NCBI RefSeq assembly: GCF_000026225.1
Contig: NC_011740.1
Coordinates: 2,728,001 to 2,792,000, forward strand
Source of the DNA: Escherichia fergusonii ATCC 35469
Lineage (GTDB): Bacteria; Pseudomonadota; Gammaproteobacteria; Enterobacterales; Enterobacteriaceae
Reading direction: 5' to 3'
DNA: 64,000 nt
Within the stretch, counting starts at the first letter, position 1; each line of letters starts with the position of its first letter. Positions 27,650-35,835 of this stretch are shown one piece after another. Under the pieces are notes generated by a model. It did no database searches. It had not been told where the DNA came from and saw only the letters and a program-made list of their open reading frames with translations. The translations under genes and the position numbers were made by a program.

Positions 27650-29337
27650 TATGCAAGCCTCACAATATAGTTAAATGCGATGTTTTTGACGGTGTTTTCC
27701 GCGTTACCAGCAGCGTTAACGGTGATGGTGTGTCCATGTGCACCCAGCGCCACAGTGTGTGCATGGGCACCAATACCTACGGTGTGGTTATGCTGACCAA
27801 TATCGACTGTATGGGCGTGTGCTCCGTCAGAGCTTGACACCTGGTTGGTTCCTGACACCTGAACACGTTGTTTACCCCCAATGGAGTCACCACCGTAACG
27901 ACCACCGACAGTGTGCGTATGCGCTCCTGTATTGTTTGTCGTTTTTGTGCCGTGGTTAAACGTGCTGACTGTTTTTGTCCCGTAATCAAACGAACTGGTT
28001 GTTTTCGTACCCAAATCCGTACTGGATGCACTGGCACTGTGGGTATGCGATTTAATGCCGTCCTGTTCCTGAGACAATACAGCGCGACCACTGGCGGGTT
28101 TGCCCTTAATTGTCCAGCCACGCATATCAGGGATCACACCAGATGGGTAAGCTGCTGCAAGCAGGGGATAGGCAGCCTTGTCAAAAGTCTGCCCCTGCAT
28201 AATCGCATAACCTTCCGGAACTATGTCCGAAGGCCAGGCTATTGGTGCCCCCACAGGAAAAGCATTAACAGGTTCAAATCCCCGTTCAAATCCATACCCA
28301 TCACGGGATGAGCGGTAATAAAGCCCTCTGTTTTTATAATCCGCACGTAGCTGAAATGACCGGCAACTCCCTACACCACTAAAAAAATGAGCAACGATAT
28401 ATGAAGCGCCGCCGTCCATGACATTGTAAAGACCGCTTTTTGCGTTCCATGGCACCCCACCATCTGAACTCGGATACTGACCTGTACACCCAAGAGAAAA
28501 AGCATTTACATCTTCAGGTGATAACTTAATGTCAGATGACAGCGCGTGACCATTAACCTTACGTCCTGAGGGCACACGCCCGTTTGCATTGTCATTAGCA
28601 GCTTTCACTGCTTTCGGAGTCGCGGCAAGCGTTTCAGAGTCACTGTTAGTGGCGCTGCTTAACTGAACAATCCCTTTTCGTGCCGTGGTGGCGTCCTGTG
28701 CAGTGTATTTGCCATCAGCAAGGTCATATGCTGTCTTAACCGCCTTTGATGTCGCTGCCTGTGTCTCACTGGTGCTGTTCACCGCACTGTTCAGTTGCAC
28801 CAGACCTTTTTGCTTAGTCGTGGCATCCAGAACACCAAGAGACTCGCGGGATTCTTTTTGCGCGCCAGCTCCGCGCGCTTTTATTTCCTTCAGGTTCTGG
28901 TCAATGCGCAGAAAAAGTCCGTCTCCCGTTGCCACATTTAACGTGATGTTTGAGGTGTCAGATACAGCAAGCCGGAACTGCATATTGACACTGACACCGC
29001 CAACCGGTTTGTCAATCGCCGGGCAGTTCGCCACGGCATACAATTCCCCTCCATCAGTCATCAGTCCCACTTCGCGGACTGTAAAACCTCCCGTTCCCGT
29101 TGGTAGCACAATTCTGGCCATGAGCTGTGTCGGCTGTTCCGGTGATACCACCAGCTCTGCAATATCTCCACGGTAGGTTTCATTAACAAGCTGCGTTTGT
29201 GCCGGATCGGGTTTCAGCGGTTTGCCATTACTGTCGCCAACCACAAACTGTGTCAGAATAATCTGGCTACCACTGGCAAGCGCTTCCGCCTCCAGTTCTT
29301 TTCCCCGGTTAGTAATAATTGAATAATATTCAGCCAT
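27649..29337 (-). CDS. Tail fibre protein (P2 gpH-like, DUF3751 N-terminus)
   Basis: A 562-residue side tail fibre that contacts the host surface. The N-terminal baseplate-attachment domain begins MAEYYSIITNRGKELEAEAL. Two tail-fibre repeats (TTKQKGLVQLNSAVNSTSET and TTARKGIVQLSSATNSDSET) follow near residues 185-265. A collar-like domain (PVGAPIAWPSDIVPEGYAIM) is near 370, and the tip is rich in HTH motifs (GAHTHTV, QHNHTVG, AHAHTVA, GHTITV) typical of metal-binding fibre ends. I chose the start at 29337, overlapping gpI by eight bases with GGGGAG upstream, rather than an unrelated-looking 31-residue extension. Confidence 0.92.
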   Translation of the reverse strand: MAEYYSIITNRGKELEAEALASGSQIILTQFVVGDSNGKPLKPDPAQTQLVNETYRGDIAELVVSPEQPTQLMARIVLPTGTGGFTVREVGLMTDGGELYAVANCPAIDKPVGGVSVNMQFRLAVSDTSNITLNVATGDGLFLRIDQNLKEIKARGAGAQKESRESLGVLDATTKQKGLVQLNSAVNSTSETQAATSKAVKTAYDLADGKYTAQDATTARKGIVQLSSATNSDSETLAATPKAVKAANDNANGRVPSGRKVNGHALSSDIKLSPEDVNAFSLGCTGQYPSSDGGVPWNAKSGLYNVMDGGASYIVAHFFSGVGSCRSFQLRADYKNRGLYYRSSRDGYGFERGFEPVNAFPVGAPIAWPSDIVPEGYAIMQGQTFDKAAYPLLAAAYPSGVIPDMRGWTIKGKPASGRAVLSQEQDGIKSHTHSASASSTDLGTKTTSSFDYGTKTVSTFNHGTKTTNNTGAHTHTVGGRYGGDSIGGKQRVQVSGTNQVSSSDGAHAHTVDIGQHNHTVGIGAHAHTVALGAHGHTITVNAAGNAENTVKNIAFNYIVRLA

Positions 29338-29893
29338 GAGACTCCCCGGCAAAAATATCCACATCGATATGTGCTGTCGTCGCACCTGAAATATAAAAAG
29401 CGCCATCCATCCCGATATTCGCCAGAACATCTATTTTGCTCAGATGACTGCGCAGGTTTTTAGCCCGGTCAGTAAGCTGACGAATCTGGTGATACAGTGC
29501 ATCGCTGACGCCCTGACTGCTGTGAACTTCAATCCGGAATGTGTAGGGTGCAGCCTGCGGTGAATCCTGCCACCACTCCACGACAGTGGTCGGCAGGTTT
29601 ACCGCCCCCAGAGAACGCCTGACCGCACCCGCCGTTCCCCGGTGCTGGTGCACGTAAGCGGCGTCCTTAATCACCTGACGCTTTTGTGTCTCTGTCCAGC
29701 TGTCATCCCAAAAATCGACGGCATGTTCCCACGCAAGCCACGGTAAAAGATGTGCCGGGCAGCTGGCCGCATCTTTCACCTTACGCACCATGTTGGTATC
29801 CAGTGCGATGATGTGTTCTGTCGTCGCCTGCTCCTGCGCCCGTTCTTCATGAAATGCGCCCGGCGGCAGCAGGGAGCGAAATTTATCCGTCAT
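29330..29893 (-). CDS. Baseplate/tail protein I (P2 gpI)
   Basis: A 187-residue P2 gpI-family protein that joins the baseplate wedge to the tail fibres. Recognisable family text: LLPWLAWEHAVDFWDDSWTE, KDAAYVHQHRGTAGAVRRSL and VVEWWQDSPQ. It overlaps the end of the gpJ gene by 11 bases and the fibre start by 8, a tight late-operon arrangement in the P2 order J-I-H. Confidence 0.93.
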   Translation of the reverse strand: MTDKFRSLLPPGAFHEERAQEQATTEHIIALDTNMVRKVKDAASCPAHLLPWLAWEHAVDFWDDSWTETQKRQVIKDAAYVHQHRGTAGAVRRSLGAVNLPTTVVEWWQDSPQAAPYTFRIEVHSSQGVSDALYHQIRQLTDRAKNLRSHLSKIDVLANIGMDGAFYISGATTAHIDVDIFAGESHG

Positions 29894-30803
29894 GGCTGCT
29901 TACCTCCCTGCGGGTGACGTTGATGGCAGTACACCACGGTGCTTTTCCGGCTTCGGCTTCCAGATCAGCCACGGGAGAGATCAGTCTGACGCGAACCACA
30001 CCGGATTGCTGTAAAGCGGCATAGATGGCAGATAACGGCACCACGGTGTTAATCCGGTGAGACAGCATGGTGTAGGACTGCAAGGCTTCAATGGCATTGT
30101 TCAGAACTGTCGTGGCGTCCGGGCCGTCCGGGATCTCCAGTTCAGCCGTGATGGCATAATTTGTGATGGTGGCGCTCTTCACCGTCACGTAGTCTGTCAA
30201 TGGACGGATTTCATCGGCATTCAGTGTGCTGTTAACTTTATCCAGCAGTGGTGCAGCTGCTGTTCCGTCTCCCGTACGGGAAAGCACATACACATCAACA
30301 CACCCCGGGCGGCTGTGTGTTTCGGGGCCATAAGCTTCAGCATCCAGCACATCGGTATCCGCCGATTTCGCATGGAAGCGGTAAGCGTTGCGGGCACCCG
30401 CCGTATTTAGCTGTGCCCAGGACAACTGAATACGTTCACGAAATGCGCCGTCATCTTCCAGTTCCACTTCGACGGGGGGAACGGCATCCGGATCACCCGG
30501 TCTGATAACCTGGCGTTTAACATTGAAGGCAGCGCCAATATGATCAAGGTCTGCGCCTCTGGCGCTGGCAAGAAATACTGCCCGCACTGCATCATTGACA
30601 CGCTGAAAGGCCAGCGTCAGCTGATATGCATTCACCTCTCCCTGTTTAAACGCCGGATCGGACTCTACCAGCGCATCAAACTGCGGATCCAGCTCCTGCA
30701 GACGTGCCAGCCATCGGGAGAAAATCTCTGCGGCATCCGGCACTACAAGCGCATCAGGAACAGCGAGTTCAGACAGATTGATCACATCATAACTGTTGGG
30801 CAT
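29883..30803 (-). CDS. Baseplate wedge protein J (P2 gpJ)
   Basis: A 306-residue baseplate_J family protein (P2 gpJ, Mu gp47-like) forming the wedge ring around the spike. It shows the ASARGADLDHIGAAFNVKR motif near residue 80, GCVDVYVLSRTGDGT near 170, and a C-terminal VRLISPVADLEAEAGKAPWC segment. It follows gpW with a 17-base overlap. Confidence 0.93.
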   Translation of the reverse strand: MPNSYDVINLSELAVPDALVVPDAAEIFSRWLARLQELDPQFDALVESDPAFKQGEVNAYQLTLAFQRVNDAVRAVFLASARGADLDHIGAAFNVKRQVIRPGDPDAVPPVEVELEDDGAFRERIQLSWAQLNTAGARNAYRFHAKSADTDVLDAEAYGPETHSRPGCVDVYVLSRTGDGTAAAPLLDKVNSTLNADEIRPLTDYVTVKSATITNYAITAELEIPDGPDATTVLNNAIEALQSYTMLSHRINTVVPLSAIYAALQQSGVVRVRLISPVADLEAEAGKAPWCTAINVTRREVSSHDG

Positions 30804-31140
30804 TTAGCGTTATTTCTCCTGTTCTGACGGGTAAGCCGTCTTCTTTTTTGATCCCTTCGATATCCAGAACACAGCCGGATTCGCCCGCCGGGAAGGTGAC
30901 CATCACCCGCGTCACCTTTAAACGCGGCTCCCAGCGAGCCAGTGCAGTCGCTGAAGCGGCGATTATCCGCAGACGCGTCAGGTCATCCCGTGGGTTATCC
31001 AGCAACGAAAACAGTTCACTGCCATAGTCACGGATCAGCACACGACTCCCGACGGGCGTGGTCAGAATGTCCCGGACAGACTGGCGCAAATGCGCCACGC
31101 CAGACAGACGTTTGCCTGTCCGGCTGTTTACACCGTTCAT
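30787..31140 (-). CDS. Baseplate protein W (gp25-like)
   Basis: A 117-residue GPW/gp25-family protein (P2 gpW, T4 gp25), the sheath-initiating baseplate component. The family core SVRDILTTPVGSRVLIRDYG SELFSLLDNP is present. It starts 41 bases after gpD across a hairpin and overlaps gpJ by 17 bases. Confidence 0.93.
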   Translation of the reverse strand: MNGVNSRTGKRLSGVAHLRQSVRDILTTPVGSRVLIRDYGSELFSLLDNPRDDLTRLRIIAASATALARWEPRLKVTRVMVTFPAGESGCVLDIEGIKKEDGLPVRTGEITLNAQQL

Positions 31141-31156
31141 GATGATTTTCCGTTAC

Positions 31157-31174
31157 AAAAGCGCCGGATGGCGC
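31157..31174 (-). terminator. Intrinsic terminator inside the tail operon (after gpD)
   Basis: On the minus strand GCGCC ATCC GGCGC followed by TTTTG, in the 40-base gap between gpD and gpW. It would stop part of the late transcripts unless these are antiterminated by Q. Confidence 0.65.
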
Positions 31175-31180
31175 GATGGA

Positions 31181-32299
31181 TTAACCGAAGTAAGCCGGAC
31201 CAGTTTTATCCTGTTGCTTCGATTTTTTTGCTGATTTTTGTGGTTTGTGAATATCCACCACCAGATTGCAGGTATAACTGAATCCGGCAGCGGTCAGTGA
31301 AAAGACCAGCGACTCAACCACCCAGGCTCTGTCTTCCCGGGTACCAAATCCTGAGGTTGCCACCCCTGCTTCTGCCGTCAGGGGAATATGCTGTGGTCGG
31401 CAGGGGCCGGTGAGCGTCATTTTCTGCTCATTCCGTCTTGCCTGTGTTTTTCGTGCTTTCGCCTGCTTCTCTGCCGTATCCTTTTCTGACTGGGTATACG
31501 GGTTGGTCATTGCCGGTCCGTCATGTTCGACCGCTGCGGTTTTTGTCCTGCCATCCACTTCATCGTAATAGCGAACCCCGATTTTCTCTTTTGCTTTACC
31601 CCCGCTTTCCGTGACTTTACCCGTGGAACTCCCCCGCTCACCTTCACTGTATGACCACGTTGTCACGTCTGCAGGCGTAATGGTGATACTGTCAATCTGT
31701 TTACCGGAAACTGTCGCTGTCGCCCCCTGCGGCAGAAAAAGCCAGTAACCACCGGAAGGTTTACTCACCGCGTTGTAGATGCGGGCAAGCCGGGACAGCA
31801 GGTTAGCATCAGATTCAGCCACCTGGTCGATGTGGTTAATGTGAATATCTTTCAGCGCGGCAGCGACTCTGGGGATCAGGCCATTATCGGTGGCCACGGT
31901 TTTCACCACATCCTCCAGACGAATGTTATCCCAGCTTCGTGTTTTCTGACTGGTGACGTCACCGGGTTGCTTCCGGGCATTCATGGGCGCTGCGGTGGCA
32001 TAAATTTCAATGCGCCTCGGTGGCCCACTGCTGGCAACTCCGCTGACAACAAACCAGCCTTTATCGACAAGCTGCTCATTAAATCCCAGCGCAACCTGTA
32101 GTCGCGCCCCTCTGGGCGGAAGTGTCAGCGTTTCAGAAAGCAGGGTAATCTTCAGTTCATCGGCTCTGGCGGTCGCGCCACCGTAATCTGTCAGCGTCAG
32201 TTCAGAAAGGCATTGCTCAATTATGCGGGTAATATCTTTCCCTTCTGCCTTTATGCGGAATGCTGGCGCATATTCAGGAGTCATCGTCTGAGAAACCAT
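31181..32299 (-). CDS. Tail protein D (P2 late control gpD, baseplate hub)
   Basis: A 372-residue phage late-control D family protein, a hub subunit related to T4 gp27. Family features: PEYAPAFRIKAEGKDI at the start, LTDYGGATARADELKITL, ARLQVALGFNEQLVDKGWFVVSG, and KARKTQARRNEQKMTLTGPC near 310. I chose ATG 32299 (MVSQTMTPEY), one base after the gpX stop. Confidence 0.92.
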   Translation of the reverse strand: MVSQTMTPEYAPAFRIKAEGKDITRIIEQCLSELTLTDYGGATARADELKITLLSETLTLPPRGARLQVALGFNEQLVDKGWFVVSGVASSGPPRRIEIYATAAPMNARKQPGDVTSQKTRSWDNIRLEDVVKTVATDNGLIPRVAAALKDIHINHIDQVAESDANLLSRLARIYNAVSKPSGGYWLFLPQGATATVSGKQIDSITITPADVTTWSYSEGERGSSTGKVTESGGKAKEKIGVRYYDEVDGRTKTAAVEHDGPAMTNPYTQSEKDTAEKQAKARKTQARRNEQKMTLTGPCRPQHIPLTAEAGVATSGFGTREDRAWVVESLVFSLTAAGFSYTCNLVVDIHKPQKSAKKSKQQDKTGPAYFG

Positions 32300-32300
32300 A

Positions 32301-32516
32301 TTAATCCCATAAGCTGAATGCAGACTCCACAACCGGGATCACCCGTTCCGGCAGAATAACAGACTGACCGGAGGGATATACCGCGCCACGATCAGCCAGC
32401 CCGGGATTTGCCTCCAGAACCTGGATTATCGTGTCAGCGAGATTTTCGCTGCCATAGTGCGCGGCGCAAATCGCATCCAGCACATCACCGTCACGGGTTT
32501 GATATATCGTCGGCAT
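32301..32516 (-). CDS. Tail protein X (LysM-like)
   Basis: A 71-residue P2 gpX-family protein with a LysM-type fold signature (GDVLDAICAAHYGSENLADTIIQVLEANPGLA, then VILPE), thought to assist hub assembly or cell-wall contact. It overlaps gpU by 26 bases and is followed directly by gpD. Confidence 0.92.
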   Translation of the reverse strand: MPTIYQTRDGDVLDAICAAHYGSENLADTIIQVLEANPGLADRGAVYPSGQSVILPERVIPVVESAFSLWD

Positions 32517-32961
32517 AGTGTTTCAGTGTCATTGTCCAGTTTTTATTACGGTGACCACCTCCCGGCAGGAACCGGTTAGTGGTGTCAGTAAAGTCAGTTA
32601 CCACCCACCATCCCAGAACATCCCCTTCTCCACTGACCAGCTGCAGTGGCTTCGCCTGGTCGGCAAGAGCAAACAGGTCATTGACGGGGCCAACACCTTT
32701 TCGAAAAAAGGCATGGGATTCGCCTTCAAGTCTGACGGTACGCCCCGGCTTTCCGGTGTACTGGAGAAGATCCTGCTTACCAATGCGCTCCTGTTCGCTC
32801 CAGCGCCAGGTTGCTTCGCGGGTCAGCTGGTTATAGGCTGTCGTATCAATCGAAAAAGCAAAATCTCCCAGCATCATCATCACGCGGGCGGTTCCTGCCG
32901 AACGCAGGTTTTCAGCCTGTTGCTGACCAAATTCATCAATAAAAGACATGAAATTACTCAC
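32491..32961 (-). CDS. Tail protein U (P2 gpU)
   Basis: A 156-residue P2 gpU-family tail completion protein. Recognisable text: MLGDFAFSIDTTAYNQLTRE, RIGKQDLLQYTGKPGRTVRLEGE and FLPGGGHRNKNWTMTLKHYAD. It overlaps the tape measure stop by four bases (ATGA). Confidence 0.92.
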   Translation of the reverse strand: MSNFMSFIDEFGQQQAENLRSAGTARVMMMLGDFAFSIDTTAYNQLTREATWRWSEQERIGKQDLLQYTGKPGRTVRLEGESHAFFRKGVGPVNDLFALADQAKPLQLVSGEGDVLGWWVVTDFTDTTNRFLPGGGHRNKNWTMTLKHYADDISNP

Positions 32962-34868
32962 CAGACCAGTCCTCCATCCGTCAGACGGTTGTCCCCGTTA
33001 AAAGCCGGATTATTTCGGGTGACCGTGGTCAGTTCATCGGCAATGGCTTTTTCATCCTGCCCGGGAGCTGCATTAATTTCGAAGTGATAATCAAACTTCC
33101 GGTTATCGATAACCTGCCTGGACGGCGGCTGTTTATCCAGTGCGTCCATTTTCTGCAGCAGGTTTTCCCAGTAGCCCCCTGTTTTGTCCTCCTGCTCTCT
33201 GGCAGAACGCGGATCCGGGGCTTGTTGTTGTCGTGAAGAAAATGTGATTTCCGGTAGAACAGCAGGAAAGACGGGAGGTAACACATCTTTATTCCAGGCT
33301 TCGGTATTGTTCTCCGTCATTGCCGGAACGTAATGCATAAATGTGTTGTTTTCTGTCGTCGTCGGAGCGGTATGAATAACTGTGTTATTTTCCGTTGTTA
33401 CCGGGGGCAACGATGCAGACTCCCGCTGGTTACGCTGTAAAGCGGTATTCCAGTTTAATAAGGATTCGTGGCTTTCCGGGGTCAGATAGTGATCAACAGA
33501 CTGGTTAAATGCCTCATCATCCGAATCAAAACCCAAATAACCACGTGTCGATGCCCAGGACTGTTTCACCTTTTCCGGTAAGTCCGGATGCGCTGTTAAC
33601 TGCTGTTCAAACCATTCCCCCTGTCCACTTCGCTGCGCGGTCAGTCTGGCAAAGTCAACGGAACCTCTTCTGGCGAGCGCTTTCAGCACATCACGCTGAT
33701 CTTCACGCTCATCCGGTAACAGCCAGGCCAGTTTTTTAGCCAGCGCATAGACAATTTTGCCAACAAAAACCACGCCCTGACCAAAGGTCAACACCCCGGG
33801 ATAAAGATCGTTACGCAGGAAAGTGACAATACGCCTGACGCCGCCCCCTTTAAACCAGTCTGCCAGATCGTCCGTTAATCGCCGGATATCAGGTGCCAGC
33901 TCGTTACCCAGTTGCCCGGAAATCTCCGCCACCGCCGAAGAGAACACCGTGCGCAGATTACTGATAGCCTGATTACCGGCAATCGCACCTTCTGCCCCCT
34001 CCCGGGTCACCAGGTTATAACGACGCTGCTCGTCCATCAGCTCCCGGTAGCTTCTACCCGACTGTTTGATCAGCATCAGCAGCTTACTGGCCTCCCCGCC
34101 AAAAAGAGAGTCCAGCGCAAAAGATGCTTTTGCCTCATCCTGGAGACTGAGCGCCCGCTCAACAATTTTATCGAACTGCGCCATATCACTGAGCCCGGCA
34201 AAATCGCCCTCTTTAAATCCCAGCGTTTCAAAGGCATCCTGCAGAGAGCCCTGTTTCCCGTTTTGCTTATACTCACCCGCTTTGTGCAGATACTCCTCAA
34301 AAAGGTCACCAATATTTTCGGCATTCATATCGTACTGCCGGGCCAGGGAGTCCCACGCACTGAAGGTGGCGACATCCACACCGTAGCTTTTCGCCACACT
34401 GGCGCGGGTGGCAGTTTCAGCATTCGTTGCTGCCGGGGCGATAAGCGTGCCGAGCGCTGAGGCCACCACACCACCGCCACCAAATGCCAGTCCGGTACCG
34501 AACATACCTCCGACCTGACCGGCAATCCCCAGACCACGCCGGAACAATCCCTTCCCGGCACCTTTGAATGCCTCAATCCGCTGTGCTTTTTGCATCTGGA
34601 CATTCAGTTTCTGCTGCTCTGCCTCTGCCTTGCGGATCTCTCTGGAAACTTCGCTATAACGGCGTTTCAAGTTTCCCAGACTTTCACCTGCCAGTTTCGC
34701 GCGTTTAATTTCAGCAGCCAGTTTTGTCTGCTCCTTTGTCAGACGTTCTGAACGTTTCCCGACATCATTCAGGCTCTTTTGTAAACCGTCAGCCGATCGC
34801 TTCCATGAACTGTCCAGGTTACCGCCAAACGTGATAACGGCTTTAAGATTCTGGCTTATTCCGCCCAC
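32958..34868 (-). CDS. Tape measure protein (P2 gpT)
   Basis: A 636-residue tail length determinant. It has an N-terminal long coiled coil (SERLTKEQTKLAAEIKRAKL through KAEAEQQKLNVQMQKAQRIE), a glycine/alanine-rich hydrophobic segment (GLAFGGGGVVASALGTLIAP, about 125-145), and a helical body. A low-complexity stretch carries three TENNT units at 13-residue spacing (nt about 33303-33401). The start codon is GTG at 34866-34868; an in-frame stop lies just upstream, so no earlier start is possible. Its first 26 bases overlap the predicted gpE frameshift product. It is shorter than P2 gpT (about 815 aa), implying a shorter tail. Confidence 0.9.
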   Translation of the reverse strand: MGGISQNLKAVITFGGNLDSSWKRSADGLQKSLNDVGKRSERLTKEQTKLAAEIKRAKLAGESLGNLKRRYSEVSREIRKAEAEQQKLNVQMQKAQRIEAFKGAGKGLFRRGLGIAGQVGGMFGTGLAFGGGGVVASALGTLIAPAATNAETATRASVAKSYGVDVATFSAWDSLARQYDMNAENIGDLFEEYLHKAGEYKQNGKQGSLQDAFETLGFKEGDFAGLSDMAQFDKIVERALSLQDEAKASFALDSLFGGEASKLLMLIKQSGRSYRELMDEQRRYNLVTREGAEGAIAGNQAISNLRTVFSSAVAEISGQLGNELAPDIRRLTDDLADWFKGGGVRRIVTFLRNDLYPGVLTFGQGVVFVGKIVYALAKKLAWLLPDEREDQRDVLKALARRGSVDFARLTAQRSGQGEWFEQQLTAHPDLPEKVKQSWASTRGYLGFDSDDEAFNQSVDHYLTPESHESLLNWNTALQRNQRESASLPPVTTENNTVIHTAPTTTENNTFMHYVPAMTENNTEAWNKDVLPPVFPAVLPEITFSSRQQQAPDPRSAREQEDKTGGYWENLLQKMDALDKQPPSRQVIDNRKFDYHFEINAAPGQDEKAIADELTTVTRNNPAFNGDNRLTDGGLVW

Positions 34869-35021
34869 AGTTCATCGTCTCCAGTTCATCAGTAAGAAAA
34901 TCAGAGAAAGTGCTGAACGGCATATCCAGATAGTCCGACATCGGAAAATGCAGTCGCCGTCCAAGGAGTTTTATCGCCCGGAGGAGGTGTCTTTCGGACG
35001 CTTCGCGGGCGGTAGCATAAA
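34843..35021 (-). CDS. gpE' extension, candidate -1 frameshift product of gpE
   Basis: The -1 frame relative to gpE is open from upstream of nt 35021 to a TAA at 34843-34845. It encodes REASERHLLRAIKLLGRRLH then FPMSDYLDMPFSTFSDFLTDEL. In P2 and most tailed phages the tail assembly chaperones E and E+E' are made by -1 frameshifting between tube and tape measure, exactly this position. I do not see a canonical X-XXY-YYZ slippery heptamer; the best stretch is GTTTTTATG at 35016-35024, where only the P-site phenylalanine tRNA could re-pair. Independent initiation at the internal ATG is an alternative. Confidence 0.5.
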
Positions 35022-35270
35022 AACATTGAAGGCATCCAGCAGTTGCGCATAGTCTGCAGCCGTCAGTTGCCAGATGTCCTTTTCACTGAGGTTGCACAAC
35101 AGCGCAATCATCCGGGCTTCTTTTTCTTCTTCATTACCGCGATCTTTGGCATGAGCAATACGATCGCGCACCAGCGGTTCACGCATCGTCACTTCCTCAA
35201 GGATCACGCCACCCTCCAGAATGACAGGGGAAAACAATCGGATAACGCGGGTTTCACCGGGAAAAAGCAT
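34971..35270 (-). CDS. Tail assembly chaperone E (P2 gpE / Mu gp41-like)
   Basis: A 99-residue tail assembly protein: the typical LFSPVILEGGVILEEVTMREP beta segment, then a helical EEEKEARMIALLCNLSEKDI and QLTAADYAQLLDAFNVFM. It probably binds the tape measure while the tube polymerises. I chose the second ATG (35270), which has GGAGGTGATT directly before it; the first ATG would add MEVI. A terminator hairpin lies just upstream. Confidence 0.88.
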   Translation of the reverse strand: MLFPGETRVIRLFSPVILEGGVILEEVTMREPLVRDRIAHAKDRGNEEEKEARMIALLCNLSEKDIWQLTAADYAQLLDAFNVFMLPPAKRPKDTSSGR

Positions 35271-35283
35271 AATCACCTCCATT

Positions 35284-35304
35284 AAAAAACGGCCCGCAGG
35301 CCGT
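35284..35304 (-). terminator. Intrinsic terminator after the tail tube gene
   Basis: On the minus strand ACGGCC TGCG GGCCGT followed by TTTTT, between the tube gene and gpE. Confidence 0.8.
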
Positions 35305-35328
35305 CAGGTAGTTAAAGAACGGGAATAA

Positions 35329-35835
35329 TCAGAGACGAACTTTTGCCGCCAGACCCGACAACATATCGACACCATTTACCCGACGGGAAAAGCGCTCGGT
35401 ATCAATGGCAAACAGTTCACGACCATCCAGCGTCTGTCGGTAATAACTGACCGCAATATCGACCGTGATAGCATTTTCAGAAAGATTATCCTTACCCCGC
35501 GCATCCGGCGTGACAGCCTGAATAAACCCTTCAATTTCCTCAACAGTACCGCGAGCAGTACCGTTGCCGAGATACCCCTGGTAGGCCGTAAAGCGGGAAC
35601 GACTGCCACTGACAAATCCAAAGCTGGCCAGCATATCCGTGTCCAGACCGTAAAATTTCACCTGACAGGTCAGTGCTTCCATCCCGTCATCCACGGGCGT
35701 GGGCGCATCCTGGGCACCAGTTCGCAGGTCAGTTTTCACGATTGTCAGCGATGGTGGCGTAAACTCATGCGCCCCCTGAATACGGATCCCCTGCCGGAAG
35801 AAAGTCCAGGCACGTAGTGTATTTTTATCGCTCAT
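35329..35835 (-). CDS. Major tail tube protein (P2 gpFII)
   Basis: A 168-residue FII-family tube protein that forms the rigid inner tube. Family text: TLRAWTFFRQGIRIQGAHEF, TCQVKFYGLDTDMLASFGF and the C-terminal YYRQTLDGRELFAIDTERF. It overlaps the sheath stop by four bases. A strong terminator follows it, so tube and sheath may be made in excess over the downstream genes. Confidence 0.93.
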   Translation of the reverse strand: MSDKNTLRAWTFFRQGIRIQGAHEFTPPSLTIVKTDLRTGAQDAPTPVDDGMEALTCQVKFYGLDTDMLASFGFVSGSRSRFTAYQGYLGNGTARGTVEEIEGFIQAVTPDARGKDNLSENAITVDIAVSYYRQTLDGRELFAIDTERFSRRVNGVDMLSGLAAKVRL

